Shown here: one piece after another, positions 25,280 to 36,365 of the stretch | Layout: each line of letters starts with the position of its first letter | How positions within the stretch are numbered: the stretch's first letter is position 1 | Notes under the pieces: generated by a model | What the model saw: the letters and a program-made list of their open reading frames with translations, nothing else | What the model was told of the DNA's origin: nothing | Databases searched by the model: none | Translations under genes and position numbers: made by a program | Assembly (NCBI RefSeq): GCF_014651035.1 | Contig: NZ_BMWC01000002.1 | Span: 434,001-498,000, forward strand | Length of the DNA: 64,000 nucleotides | From: Streptomyces lomondensis | GTDB taxonomy: Bacteria; Actinomycetota; Actinomycetes; Streptomycetales; Streptomycetaceae | Reading direction: 5' to 3'

Positions 25280-26668
25280 TTATCCGGGCAGTACCGCGCA
25301 GAGTGCGTCCAGCGCTCCGGACCACGCGTGGTCCGGCGGTGTCCCGTATCCCACGACCAGGGCGTCGACCGGCTCGGCGAGCGCGTCGGCGCGCCGGTAG
25401 CGGCCGAGTCCGTGGACCGCGAGTCCCTGCCAGTGGGCCGCCTGGACGACCGACTGCTCGGTGCCGGGCGGCAGCCGCAGCAGGACGTGCAAACCGGCCG
25501 CGATGCCGGTGACATGGGCCTCGGGGGCCCGGGCCGCGACGGCGGCGACCAGGGCGTCCCGGCGGCGCCGGTAGCGCAGCCGGGTGGCGCGCACATGACG
25601 GTCGTAGGCCCCGGACGTGAGGAACTCGGCCAGGGTCAGCTGGTCCAGCGCCCCGCAGACGTCGACGCCGCCCTTGGCCGCGGCGGCCTGCTCGGCGAGG
25701 TCCGGCGGCAGCACCATCCAGGCCAGCCGCAGCCCCGGCGCGAGGGACTTGCTGGCGGTGCCCAGGTAGACGACCCGGTCGGGGTCCAGGCCCTGGAGGG
25801 CGCCGACGGGCTGCCGGTCGTAGCGGAACTCGCCGTCGTAGTCGTCCTCCAGCACCAGGCCGCAGGTGCGCCGCGCCCAGTCCACGACGGCCGTACGGCG
25901 GTCGCGGTGCAGGGGCACGCCCATCGGGAACTGGTGGGCGGGGGTGAGCAGGACCGCGTCGGCACCGGCCGGCTCGCCGGGGTCCGTGCCCAGCCGGTCG
26001 AAGGGCAGCGGCGTGGTGCGCAGGCCGGACGCGGTCAGGATCCGCCCGTGCACGCCGAGGCCGTACGACTCGACCGCGACGGTCCGTGCCCCGCGTGCCC
26101 GCAGGGCCGTGCCGAGCAGCTTCAGGCCGTGGCCGAACCCGGCGCACACCACGATCCGTTCGGGGTCGGCGCGCACGCCCCGGGCCCGGGAGAGGTAGCC
26201 GGCGAGCGCGGCCCGCAGCTCGGGGCGGCCGCGGGGGTCGCCGTAGTCCAGCGCGTGGTACGGGGCGGCGTCGAGGGCGCGGCGGGCGGCCTTGAGCCAC
26301 TCCGCGCGCGGGAAGGACGCGAGGTCGGGGCTGCCGGGGCGCAGGTCGTAGGCCGGGCGGGTGCCGGCCCGGGGGTGGGGTGCCGTGCCGGCCGGCGGGA
26401 CGACCTCGCGCTCGGCGACGCGGGTGCCCGAGCCCTGCCGGGCCGTCAGCCAGCCCTCCGCGACCAGGTCGGCGTAGGCGTCGGCGACGGTGTTGCGGGC
26501 GATGCCCAGGTCGGCGGCGAGCGTGCGCGAGGAGGGCAGCCGGGTGCCGGGGGCCAGCCGGCCGGAGCGCACCGCCTTGCGCAGGGCATCGGTCAGCCCC
26601 CGGCGCAGGCCCGGCCCGGTCGGCTCCACATGCAGGTCGATGCCCAAAGTGGCCCAGCGTTCCGCCAT
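25280..26668 (-). CDS. MocR/PdxR-family transcriptional regulator (GntR HTH plus aminotransferase fold)
   Basis: The 462-residue protein has an N-terminal winged HTH (LPSSRTLAADLGIARNTVADAYADL) and a C-terminal fold-type I aminotransferase domain with the PLP lysine in LGTASKSLAPGLRL and DDYDGEFRYDR upstream. MocR proteins bind PLP or an amino-compound adduct and often control a divergent gene. Here only 47 bp separate it from the divergent AhpD-like operon, so control of that operon and of itself is likely. Confidence 0.88.
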   Translation of the reverse strand: MAERWATLGIDLHVEPTGPGLRRGLTDALRKAVRSGRLAPGTRLPSSRTLAADLGIARNTVADAYADLVAEGWLTARQGSGTRVAEREVVPPAGTAPHPRAGTRPAYDLRPGSPDLASFPRAEWLKAARRALDAAPYHALDYGDPRGRPELRAALAGYLSRARGVRADPERIVVCAGFGHGLKLLGTALRARGARTVAVESYGLGVHGRILTASGLRTTPLPFDRLGTDPGEPAGADAVLLTPAHQFPMGVPLHRDRRTAVVDWARRTCGLVLEDDYDGEFRYDRQPVGALQGLDPDRVVYLGTASKSLAPGLRLAWMVLPPDLAEQAAAAKGGVDVCGALDQLTLAEFLTSGAYDRHVRATRLRYRRRRDALVAAVAARAPEAHVTGIAAGLHVLLRLPPGTEQSVVQAAHWQGLAVHGLGRYRRADALAEPVDALVVGYGTPPDHAWSGALDALCAVLPG

Positions 26669-26715
26669 GGAAATGGACCATACTCCTGGGCTGCTTTTTT
26701 CCTAGGGTCGAGTCC
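26669..26715. promoter_or_regulatory. Divergent MocR / AhpD-operon control region
   Basis: The 47-bp space holds the short palindrome ATGGACCAT (26673-26681), a likely MocR half site, and on plus a TAGGGT hexamer (26703-26708) ending only seven bases before the ATG at 26716. If that is the -10 box the plus transcript would be leaderless or nearly so; no Shine-Dalgarno sequence is present. A good -35 is not seen, as expected for an activator-dependent promoter. Confidence 0.5.
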
Positions 26716-27219
26716 ATGACGATCAGTGAAGAGAAGACCGCCGAGTACGCCGCCGAGCAGCCCGCCCGCCTCGACTGGGCCAAGCACGCGCCCGACGTCT
26801 ACAAGGCGATGGTCCGGCTGGAGATCGCCGCCCGGCAGGGCCTCGACCACACGCTGTACGAGCTGGTGAAGATCCGCGCCTCCCAGATCAACCACTGCGC
26901 CTTCTGCATCGACATGCACACCAAGGACGCCCTCGCGGCGGGCGAGAGCGTCGAGCGGATCGTGCAGTTGAGCGCCTGGGACGAGTCCCGGCACTTCTAC
27001 ACCGCGAAGGAGCTCGCGGCCCTGGAACTGACGGAGGCCGTGACGGTCCTGACGGACGGTTTCGTGCCGGACGAGGTGTACGAGAACGCGGCCCGGCACT
27101 TCGAGGAGGCCGAGCTGGCGCAGCTGATCGCCGCGATCACGGCGATCAACGCCTGGAACCGGTTCGGGGTGACCTGCCGTATGACACCGGGCCACTACCG
27201 GCCGGGGCAGTACAAGTGA
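26716..27219 (+). CDS. AhpD-like / carboxymuconolactone decarboxylase family protein
   Basis: The 167-residue protein shares the KIRASQINHCAFCIDMHTKD core with its neighbours and has an extra N-terminal segment (EYAAEQPARLDWAKHAPDVY). The CxxCxxxH centre suggests a peroxide- or disulfide-linked role. It is the first gene of a plus-strand trio under the MocR promoter region, and its stop overlaps the next AhpD-like start by GTGA. Confidence 0.85.
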   Translation: MTISEEKTAEYAAEQPARLDWAKHAPDVYKAMVRLEIAARQGLDHTLYELVKIRASQINHCAFCIDMHTKDALAAGESVERIVQLSAWDESRHFYTAKELAALELTEAVTVLTDGFVPDEVYENAARHFEEAELAQLIAAITAINAWNRFGVTCRMTPGHYRPGQYK

Positions 27220-27662
27220 CGACCCGGACCCGGCTGCTGGACCCGGCGGTCGCGCGGGCCCTGTCCGCCCTGAGCGCCACCGCCAAGAAGGGGCTCGGCG
27301 ACCCCGCCCTGGCCGAACTCGTCGTGCTCCGCGCCTCGCAGCTCAACCACTGCGCGTTCTGCCTGGACATGCACCTCGCGATCGCCCGTGAGTACGGGGT
27401 GAGCGAGCAGCAGCTCGATCTGCTGGCCGCGTGGGAGGAGGCCGAGGACGTCTTCGACGAGCGAGAGCGGGCCGCGCTGGCGCTGACGGAGGCGGTGACC
27501 GTGCTGACCACTGGTTTCGTGCCGGACGAGGTGTACGAGCGGGCCGCCGAGCACTTCGACGAGGCCCGGCTCGCCCATCTGATCGGGCTGGTCGTCGCCA
27601 TCAACAACTGGAACCGGGTGATGGTCGGCCGCCGGATCCCGCCGGGGGGTTACACACCATGA
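27216..27662 (+). CDS. AhpD-like / carboxymuconolactone decarboxylase family protein
   Basis: The 148-residue paralogue has VLRASQLNHCAFCLDMHLAIA and ends NNWNRVMVGRRIPPGGYTP. It starts at GTG 27216, overlapping the previous gene, and its stop overlaps the following ATG (ATGA), so all three genes are coupled. Two different AhpD-like subunits made together could form a mixed oligomer; this is inference. Confidence 0.85.
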   Translation: MTTRTRLLDPAVARALSALSATAKKGLGDPALAELVVLRASQLNHCAFCLDMHLAIAREYGVSEQQLDLLAAWEEAEDVFDERERAALALTEAVTVLTTGFVPDEVYERAAEHFDEARLAHLIGLVVAINNWNRVMVGRRIPPGGYTP

Positions 27663-28375
27663 GCAAGGCCGAAGTGTTCCGCGCCCTGCATCACCACCGG
27701 GCGCCCGGTGATCCGCTCGTGCTGCCCGGGCCGTGGGACGCGGCCAGTGCCCGGGTGTTCGCCGAGGCGGGGTTCGAGGCGCTCGCCACGCCCAGCGCCG
27801 GCGTCGCCGCCTCCCTCGGGTACGAGGACGGGCAGGTCCCGGCCGACGAGATGTTCGCGGCGGTCGCCCGGATCGTCCGGGCCGTCGACGTGCCGGTGTC
27901 CGCGGATGTGGAGGGCGGGTACGGGCTCGCCCCGAAGGAGCTGGTGGAGCGGCTGCTGGAGGCCGGGGCGGTGGGCTGCAACCTGGAGGACTCCGAGGGC
28001 GGGGTGCTCAAGGACCCGCACGCGCACGCCGACTGGCTGGCCGAGGTGCGGGCGGCGGCGGGTGACCGGCTCTTCGTCAACGCCCGCGTGGACACCTTCG
28101 CCCGCGGGGTCGCCGACCCGGAGCGGGCCGTGGAGCGGGCCGCGCTGTACGTCGCCGCCGGGGCCGACTGCGTGTACCCGATCGGCGCCCCGCCGGAGGT
28201 GCTGCCGCTGCTGCGCGCCGGGATCGAGGGGCCGATCAACGTGGGGGCCCTGGTCGACGAGGGCCCCTCACCCGCCGAACTCGGCGCGCGAGGGGCCACC
28301 CGGATCACCTTCGGGCCGCGACTCCAGCGGCGGGCCGCCCGGGCCCTGCGGGAGATCGCCGCCCGTCTGACGTAG
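27659..28375 (+). CDS. Isocitrate lyase/PEP mutase-family enzyme
   Basis: The 238-residue protein is a short member of the superfamily, with LPGPWDAASARVFAEAGFEA, VSADVEGGYG (metal-site Asp and Glu) and GCNLEDSEGG. The family splits or isomerises 2-substituted carboxylates (methylisocitrate lyase, oxaloacetate hydrolase, phosphonopyruvate enzymes). The catalytic loop Cys of true isocitrate lyases (KKCGH) is absent, so the reaction is open. It is the last gene of the MocR-linked trio and stops six bases from the convergent betaine-binding protein gene. Confidence 0.8.
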   Translation: MSKAEVFRALHHHRAPGDPLVLPGPWDAASARVFAEAGFEALATPSAGVAASLGYEDGQVPADEMFAAVARIVRAVDVPVSADVEGGYGLAPKELVERLLEAGAVGCNLEDSEGGVLKDPHAHADWLAEVRAAAGDRLFVNARVDTFARGVADPERAVERAALYVAAGADCVYPIGAPPEVLPLLRAGIEGPINVGALVDEGPSPAELGARGATRITFGPRLQRRAARALREIAARLT

Positions 28376-28381
28376 GGGACG

Positions 28382-29338
28382 TCAGGACAGCCACTTCTTC
28401 CACGTGGACTTGTGGCTGTCCACCCACTTCTTCGCCGCGTCCTCGGGGGACATCTTCTGCTCGGCGATCATCAGGGAGACCTCGTTCTGGTCCTCGGTCG
28501 TCCACTGGAACTTCTTCAGGAAGGCCGCCGCCTTGCCGCCGTTCTTAGCGAAGCCCGAGTTCAGGTACTTCTCCAGCGGCGTGTGCGGATAGGCGCAGGC
28601 GACCTTCTCCGGGACGGCGTCGCAGCCCTCCTTGTACGGCGGCAGCTTCACCTCGGTCATGGGGACCTTCTCGAAGAGCCACTGCGGCGCGTACCAGTAG
28701 GTGAGGAAGGGCTTCTTCTCCTTGGCGAACTGCTTGATCTGCGTGATCTGCGCCGCCTCGGAGCCCGCGAACACCACCTGGTAGTCCAGCTTCAGGTTCT
28801 TCACCAGCGCCTTGTCGTTGGTGACGTAGGACGGCGAACCGTCCATCAGCTGGCCCTTGTTGCCGCTCTCGGGGGTGCGGAACAGGTGGGAGTACTTGTT
28901 GAGGTTCTTCCAGTTCGTGATGTCGGGGTACTTCTTGGCGAGGTACGTCGGGACGAACCAGCCGATGTGGCCGGTGACGCCGAGTTCGCCGCCGCGGGCG
29001 ATCGTCTTCTTGTCGTCGACGTACCGCTTCTCCTGCTCGGGGTGGCCCCAGTCCTCCAGGATCGCATCGACGCGGCCCTGGCTGAGGGCGTCCCAGGCGG
29101 GCACCTCGTCGACCTGGACGGTGTCGACGCGGTAGCCCAGCTCGTGCTCCAGCAGGTACTGGGCGACGGCCACGTTGGCCTGCGCGCCCACCCAGGACTG
29201 CACGGACAGGGTCACGGTCTTCGCGCCCTGCGCGTTGGCGAAGGGCGAGGCCTGCTTGGTCATGTCGGCGGCGCCGCAGCCGGTAAGCAGCGCCAGGGAG
29301 CTCAGAGCGGCTACCAGGGCCGTCTTGCGGACTCGCAT
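28382..29338 (-). CDS. Glycine betaine/choline ABC transporter, substrate-binding lipoprotein
   Basis: The 318-residue protein has a lipoprotein signal (LSSLALLTGCG) and the OpuAC fold: QSWVGAQANVAVAQYLLE, ILEDWGHPEQEKRY, HIGWFVPTYLAKKYP and the aromatic-rich YWYAPQWLF that forms a quaternary-ammonium cage. It captures betaine or choline outside the cell. The gene follows the permease gene with a one-base gap, and the operon continues with ATPase and choline-oxidation genes, so choline is a likely ligand. Confidence 0.9.
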   Translation of the reverse strand: MRVRKTALVAALSSLALLTGCGAADMTKQASPFANAQGAKTVTLSVQSWVGAQANVAVAQYLLEHELGYRVDTVQVDEVPAWDALSQGRVDAILEDWGHPEQEKRYVDDKKTIARGGELGVTGHIGWFVPTYLAKKYPDITNWKNLNKYSHLFRTPESGNKGQLMDGSPSYVTNDKALVKNLKLDYQVVFAGSEAAQITQIKQFAKEKKPFLTYWYAPQWLFEKVPMTEVKLPPYKEGCDAVPEKVACAYPHTPLEKYLNSGFAKNGGKAAAFLKKFQWTTEDQNEVSLMIAEQKMSPEDAAKKWVDSHKSTWKKWLS

Positions 29339-29339
29339 G

Positions 29340-31288
29340 TCACGCTCCCTTCTTCGCGCGGCGTTCGGTGGGCTGGGTCACCCGGTCGAGCATCAGGCCG
29401 AGGCAGACGATCGCCACGCCGGCCACCAGACCGGTCGCCAGGTCGCCCTGGGCGAGGCCGAAGACGACGTCGTAGCCGAGCGCGCCACCGCCGACCAGGC
29501 CGCCGATGACGACGACGGCGAGGACCAGGACGAGGCCCTGGTTGACGGCGAGCAGCAGCGCCGGGCGGGCCAGCGGCAGCTGCACCTGCTTCAGCTGCTG
29601 CCAGCTGGTCGCGCCGAGCGAGCCGGCGGCCTCCAGCGCGGCCGGGTCGACCTGGCGCAGCCCCTGGGTGGTGATGCGCACGACGGCCGGCAGCGCGTAC
29701 ACGATCGCCGCGGCGACGGCCGGGGCGCGGCCGACGCCGAACAGGGCGACGACCGGGATCAGGTACACGAACTGCGGCATCGTCTGGAAGACGTCCAGGA
29801 CGGGGCGCAGCATGCGCTCCAGGCGGTCGCTGCGGGCCGCCGCGATACCGACGGCGAAGCCGACGACCAGGGTGACGGCGACGGCCGCCAGGACCTGGGA
29901 GAGGGTGTCCAGGGACGGCTTCCAGACTCCGAGGACACCGATCGCGGCCATGGCGAGGACGGCGGTGAGCGCGGTGCGCCAGGTGCCGATCACCCAGGCC
30001 AGGGCGGCGACGATCAGCAGCAGCGACCACCAGGGCAGCCCCTGGAGGCCGTCGCGCACCGGGTCGAGGACCCAGGTGGTGAAGTGGCCCGCCCAGTCGG
30101 CGGTGCCGCCGATGACGGGGACGCCGGAGTACAGGTGCGCGGTCATCCAGTCGACGGCGCGGTTGACGGGCTCGGCGATGTTGACGATCCAGGCCTCGGG
30201 CCAGTCCAGCCGACCCGCGAGCCGCCCGGCGACCGCCACGGCGACGACACCGGCCAGGGCGAGGAGCCAGCCGAGGCCGCTGCGGGGCTCGGGCTCGGCG
30301 CCGAGCCGCTCCCCCGCCGCACCGGTGACGCGGTCCAGGACGACGGCCAGCAGCACGATCGGGATACCGGCGGCGAGCGCGGCACCGACGTCGACCGAGG
30401 CCAGCGCCTGGTAGACGCGGTCACCGAGACCGCCCGCGCCGATGACGGCCGCGATGACGGCCATGGACAGCGCCATCATGATCGTCTGGTTGACGCCGAG
30501 GAGCAGTTCCTTGCGGGCCAGCGGGATCCGGGCCGTCAGCAGCCGCTGGCGTGCGGTGGAGCCGAGCGACTCGACCGCCTCCAGCACCTCCTTGTCGGCG
30601 CCGCGCAGGCCGAGCGCGGTGAGGCGGGCCATGGGCGGGGCGGCGTAGACGACGGTGGCCAGGACGGCCGCCGGGACGCCGATGCCGAAGACCAGCACGA
30701 CCGGCAGCAGGTAGGCGAAGGCGGGCAGCACCTGCATGGTGTCCAGGACGGGGCGCAGCACGCGGTCCATGCGGTCGGACAGCCCGGAGGCGAGCCCGAG
30801 CAGCGCGCCCACCACGACCGACGCGAGGACCGCGACGACCATCAGGGCGAGGGTCTGCATGGTCGGCACCCACATGCCGAGCAGGCCGCAGGCGAGGAAC
30901 GCGACGGCCGTGCCGAGCGCCAGCCGCACGCCCGCCACGCGCCAGGCGACCAGCGCGCCCAGGGCCGTGACGCCCGCCCAGCCGATGGCCAGGAGGGTGA
31001 GGTAGACGGCCCGTACGGCGATGACGACGACGTTGCTGACGTGGCCGAAGAAGTACAGGAACAGCGGGTGGCTGTCGCGGTTGTCGATGATCCAGTCGCT
31101 GGCCTTGGCGAGCGGCTCGGAGAAGTCGAGGGTCAGCGCGCTCGGCCAGGTGCCGCTGGCCCAGCGGGCGTCGGCCAGCGGCACCAGGATCGCTGCCGCG
31201 GCGGCGAGCAGGAGGAGCTTGTGAACGGCCCGGTTCTTCAGCAGCGCGGGCAGGCCGATGCGGGGCGGGTTGGCGGTGATGGTCGCCA

Positions 31289-31289
<1 letters not shown>
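29340..31289 (-). CDS. Glycine betaine/choline ABC transporter, double permease
   Basis: The 649-residue protein is a fusion of two OpuAB-type permease domains. Each half has its own EAA-type loop (LRGADKEVLEAVESLGST and LRQVDPAALEAAGSLGAT), followed by NQTIMMALSMAVIA and NQGLVLVLAVVVIG. Most homologues have one permease domain that dimerises, so here both halves of the channel come from one chain. ATG 31289 was chosen for the seven-base distance to AGGAGG; it overlaps the ATPase stop (TGATG). GTG 31292 is an alternative. Confidence 0.9.
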
Positions 31290-32391
<1,102 letters not shown>

Positions 32392-32395
<4 letters not shown>

Positions 32396-33924
32396 TTGGC
32401 ACCACCACCGATCAGCTCGGCGGCCTTCTCCCCGACCATGAGCACGCCGATCATCGGGTTCACGGTGGTCATGGTGGGGAACACGGAGGCGTCGGCGACC
32501 CGGATGCCCTCCAGGCCGCGGATGCGCAGCTCGGGGTCGACGACCGCGAGCCGGTCGTCGTCGGCGCCCATCTTGCAGGTTCCCGCCGGGTGGTAGACGG
32601 TGTGCGCGACCTTGCGGGCGTACTCGCTCAGCTCTTCGTCGCCGGTGACGTCCGGGCCGGGGCAGACCTCGCGCTTGAGCCAGCCGGCCAGCGGCTCGGT
32701 CCTGGCGATCTCGCGGGCGATCTTGATGCCGTCGACGAGGGTGCGGCCGTCGTAGTCGTCCTCGTCCGTGAAGTAGCGGAAGTCGAGGGCGGGCTTGACC
32801 TCGGGGTCGGCGCTGGTCAGGTAGAGCCGGCCGCGGCTCTTCGGCTTGGGGATGTTCGGGGTCATCGAGACGCCGAACTCGGGCCGCTGGTAGCCCAGTC
32901 GCTCCGGGTTGTCCGTGAACGGGATCTGGTAGAAGTGGAACATCAGGTCGGGGTGCGCCAGTTCGGGGTCGCGGCGCACGAACAGGCCCGCGTCGGAGTC
33001 CATCGCGGAGTTCTCCGGGATGGGGCCGTTCGTCTCCCAGACGATGACCGACTCGGGGTGGTCGAGCAGGTTCTCGCCGACGCCCGGCAGGTCGTGCGTG
33101 ACGGGGATGCCGAGCTTCTCCAGGTCGGCCTTGGGGCCGATGCCGGAGTGCATCAGCAGCCGGGGCGAGTCGACCGCGCCGGCGCACAGCAGCACCTCGT
33201 TGCGCGCCTTGACGAGGATCTCCTCGCCGTCCTTGGTGCGCACGTGCACGCCCTCGGCGCGGTTGCCGTCGAGCTGGAGCTTGTACGCCCAGGTCTCCAG
33301 CAGGATCGTCAGGTTGGGCCGCTCGTCCATCACCGGGTGCAGGTACGCCACCGACGCCGAGGACCGCTTGTTGTTCTCGGGGTGGTAGGCGAGGTCGAAG
33401 AAGCCGACGCCCTCGGTGAACGGCTTCTTGTTGAAGCCGTCGACGCGCGGCACGCCCAGCGCCTGCTGGGCGGCGTCGACGAAGTCTCGGGCGATGGCGT
33501 TCCGGTCCTTCTCGTCGACCGGGACGATGTTGTTGAGCAGGCGCGCGAAGTACGCCTCCATCTGCACCGCGCCCCAGCCCTTGGCGCCGGCGGCCTCCCA
33601 CTCGTCCCAGTCGGCGGGCAGCGGCTTGAAGGCGATCAGGGTGTTGTGCGAGGAGCAGCCGCCCAGCACGCGGGCCCGGCTGTGCCGGATGTGCGAGTTC
33701 CCGCGTGGCTGCTCGGTGGTGGGGTAGTCGTAGTCGAGCTCGCCGCCCAGCAGGCCCATCCAGCGGCGCAGGGTCAGCACGTCGTCGCGGCCCACGTCGC
33801 TGGGGCCGCCCTCGATGACGGCGACGGTGACATCGGGGTGCTCGGTGAGACGGGAGGCGATGACGGAACCGGCTGTTCCGCCGCCTATCACGACATAGTC
33901 GTACTCATGGCTGGCGTGGGACAT
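32392..33924 (-). CDS. betA: Choline dehydrogenase / GMC oxidoreductase
   Basis: The 510-residue flavoprotein has the FAD motif [17 protein letters not shown] and GMC signatures [11 protein letters not shown] and [15 protein letters not shown], with the C-terminal catalytic His in [13 protein letters not shown]. It oxidises choline to betaine aldehyde. It stands between the aldehyde dehydrogenase gene (63 bp upstream) and the transporter ATPase (4-bp overlap), giving a complete uptake-and-oxidation operon for making glycine betaine. Confidence 0.9.
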
Positions 33925-33987
33925 GGCGTGCTTGCTCCAGTGGGGGTGAACCGGGGGGACGTGGTCGGGCTCGAAGGGTGGGGTAGG

Positions 33988-35508
33988 TCAGCCCGCGAAC
34001 CAGCGCACCGGCTTCGGCGCGAGGTTCTGGTAGACGTGCTTGGTCTCGCGGTACTCGGCGAGTCCGGCCGGGCCGAGTTCGCGGCCCACTCCGCTCTTGC
34101 CGAAACCGCCCCACTCCGCCTGCGGCAGGTAGGGGTGGAAGTCGTTGATCCAGATCGTGCCGTGGCGCAGCCGGCCGGCGACGCGGCGGGCGCGGCCCGG
34201 GTCGGCGGTCCAGACGCCGCCCGCGAGGCCGTACTCGGTGTCGTTGGCCAGGGCGACGGCCTCGTCCTCGGTGCGGAAGGTCTCGACGGTGAGGACCGGC
34301 CCGAAGACCTCCTCCCGTACGACGCGCATCTCGCGGTGGCAGTGGTCGAGGACGGTCGGCTCGTAGAAGTAGCCGTTCTCCGGGCGCTGCAGGGACGGCT
34401 CGGGGCGCTTGCCGCCGGAGCGCAGGACCGCGCCCTCCTTGAGGGCGGACTCGACGTACGCCTCGACCTTGGCGCGCTGCTGCTCGGAGACGAGCGGGCC
34501 GCACTCGACGCCGTCCTCGGTGCCGCGGCCGATACGGATCTTCTCGGCGCGCCGGGCGAGTTCGGTGACGAACCGGTCCCGCACCGACTCCTCGATGATG
34601 AGGCGGGCGCCGGCCGAGCAGACCTGGCCGCTGTGGATGAAGGCGGCGTTGAGGGCCTGGTCGACGGCGGTGTCGAAGCCCTCCTCGGTGGCGCAGGCGT
34701 CGGCGAAGACGACGTTGGGGTTCTTGCCGCCGAGTTCGAGGGCGACCTTCTTGACGGTGGGTGCGGCGGCCTGGGCGACCTTGGTGCCGCTGACCAGGCC
34801 GCCGGTGAAGGAGATCAGGTCGACGTCGGGGTGCTCGGACAGGCGGGCGCCGACCGAATGGCCGGGCCCGGTGACGATGTTGGCGACACCGGCGGGCAGG
34901 CCGGCCTCGACGAGCAGCTCGATCAGCGCGATGGTCGTCATCGGGGTGATCTCGCTCGGCTTGACGACGAAGGTGTTGCCGGCGGCCAGGGCCGGGGCGA
35001 TCTTCCAACTGGCCTGGAGGAGGGGGTAGTTCCAGGGCGTGATCATCGCGCAGACGCCGACCGGCTCGTGCACGACGACGCTGTGGATGTCGGGCGAGCC
35101 CGCGTCCACGACCCGGCCGGGGGCCTCGCCGGCGACCAGGTCGGCGAAGTAGCGGAAGGCGTCGGCGACGCAGTCGATGTCGACGCGGCCCTCCTCGGCG
35201 GTCTTGCCCGCGTCCCGGGCCTCCAGCAGGCCCAGCTTCTCCCGGTCCCGCACGAGCAGGTCGGCGACGCGGCGCAGCAGCGCGGCGCGCTCGGCGACGG
35301 GGGTGTGCGGCCACTCCCCCTCGTCGAACGCCCGCCGGGCCGCGGCGACCGCCAGGTCGGTGTCCTTCTCGTCGCCCTCCGCGACCACGGCGAACGGCAG
35401 GGCGTCCGCGGGGTCGAGGATCTCGCGCGTGGCGCCGGAGACGGCCGCGCGCCACTCCCCTCCCGCGTGGATGGTTTCGCGCGCCTGAAGTTCGGTACTT
35501 TCCGCCAT
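33988..35508 (-). CDS. betB: Betaine-aldehyde dehydrogenase
   Basis: The 506-residue NAD(P)-dependent aldehyde dehydrogenase has the catalytic Glu in LELGGKNPNVVF, the Cys nucleophile in FIHSGQVCSAGARLI and the C-terminal PYLPQAEWGGFGKSGVGREL. It oxidises betaine aldehyde to glycine betaine, an osmoprotectant. It is the first gene of the betaine operon. ATG 35508 gives the normal length; the ribosome binding site GGAAGG is rather far upstream. Confidence 0.9.
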   Translation of the reverse strand: MAESTELQARETIHAGGEWRAAVSGATREILDPADALPFAVVAEGDEKDTDLAVAAARRAFDEGEWPHTPVAERAALLRRVADLLVRDREKLGLLEARDAGKTAEEGRVDIDCVADAFRYFADLVAGEAPGRVVDAGSPDIHSVVVHEPVGVCAMITPWNYPLLQASWKIAPALAAGNTFVVKPSEITPMTTIALIELLVEAGLPAGVANIVTGPGHSVGARLSEHPDVDLISFTGGLVSGTKVAQAAAPTVKKVALELGGKNPNVVFADACATEEGFDTAVDQALNAAFIHSGQVCSAGARLIIEESVRDRFVTELARRAEKIRIGRGTEDGVECGPLVSEQQRAKVEAYVESALKEGAVLRSGGKRPEPSLQRPENGYFYEPTVLDHCHREMRVVREEVFGPVLTVETFRTEDEAVALANDTEYGLAGGVWTADPGRARRVAGRLRHGTIWINDFHPYLPQAEWGGFGKSGVGRELGPAGLAEYRETKHVYQNLAPKPVRWFAG

Positions 35509-35545
35509 GATCGCTTTTCGCCTTCCGTTCCTGATCAGCGCCCTT

Positions 35546-35563
35546 GTGTCACACACGTGTCAC
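35546..35563. promoter_or_regulatory. Direct repeat GTGTCAC in the betaine-operon upstream region
   Basis: Two GTGTCAC copies at 35546-35552 and 35557-35563 lie about 40 bp upstream of betB, 11 bp apart (one helical turn). The spacing suggests a regulator site for osmotic or choline control. No regulator gene sits next to it. Confidence 0.35.
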
Positions 35564-35688
35564 TAAGAGACCGAGTGCGCCTGCCCTGCACCCCCGGATG
35601 CATGCGCGATCCATGGCCGAAAGTGTGCTGTGTCACGGGAGATGCGGACAATCAGGGGCAAACCACCCGTCGATCAGGTGCGGTGACG

Positions 35689-36261
35689 TCAGATCGTCCA
35701 GGGCTGGAAGTCCTCCGGCGGGTCCTCCCCCACCCGTCCGTCGATCGACTCGCGGATGAGGTCGGCGTGCCCGACGTGCCGCGCGTACTCCTCGATCAGG
35801 TCGACCAGGATCCGCCGCACACTCGGGGACCGCCCGTCCCTCGTGGTGAACGCGGCGAGCCGGCCGGCGTCGCCCTCGGCGAGCACCGACCGCAGGTTCG
35901 CCCGGGACCGGGCCACGGCCCCCGCCCACAGTGCGTACAGCTGCTCGGGCGTGTCCCCGGCGGCCGATCTCCACTCCGAGCCCGGCTCGGCGTCCCGGTC
36001 CCCCGCGCGCCACTCCGGCGCGGGCTCGTTCCCGAGCAGCCGCACGGACAGGTACTGGTCCTCGACCAGGGCGAGGTGCCTGAGCAGCCCGCCCAGGGTG
36101 ACGGAGGAGGACGCGATCCGCACCCCCAGACCGGCCGCGTCCAGCCCCTCCGTCTTCCAGGCGAACGTCCTGCGCTGTCGCTCCAGGGAGCCGACGAGGG
36201 TCGCGACCTCGTCGCCGGCGACCGGCGGCTCCAGCGGTACCGCCTCCGTGTCCTGAGTCAT
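35689..36261 (-). CDS. DinB-like (DUF664) metal-binding four-helix protein
   Basis: The 190-residue protein fits the DinB/YfiT fold with His ligands in LRHLALVEDQY and in the C-terminal EEYARHVGHADLIRE. In actinobacteria such proteins often serve as thiol-dependent transferases (mycothiol or bacillithiol analogues), though the substrate here is unknown. Start ATG 36261. It is divergent from the MarR-GNAT gene by about 100 bp that contains a clear operator. Confidence 0.8.
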   Translation of the reverse strand: MTQDTEAVPLEPPVAGDEVATLVGSLERQRRTFAWKTEGLDAAGLGVRIASSSVTLGGLLRHLALVEDQYLSVRLLGNEPAPEWRAGDRDAEPGSEWRSAAGDTPEQLYALWAGAVARSRANLRSVLAEGDAGRLAAFTTRDGRSPSVRRILVDLIEEYARHVGHADLIRESIDGRVGEDPPEDFQPWTI

Positions 36262-36344
36262 GCCCCGAAGGCTAGGGCCCGGGTCTGACAACGGGCCGGG
36301 AGCTCGGCACATCCGGTCGACACCTCGGTCGACGCATCCGATTC

Positions 36345-36362
36345 CTTTGACTAAAGTCAAAG
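36345..36362. promoter_or_regulatory. MarR-type operator upstream of the MarR-GNAT gene
   Basis: A perfect palindrome, CTTTGACT-AA-AGTCAAAG, ends three bases before the ATG of the MarR-GNAT gene. The TTGACT/AGTCAA form is typical of MarR sites. Its position over the start region suggests autorepression by blocking transcription or, if the mRNA is short-leadered, at its very start. Confidence 0.75.
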
Positions 36363-36365
36363 ATT

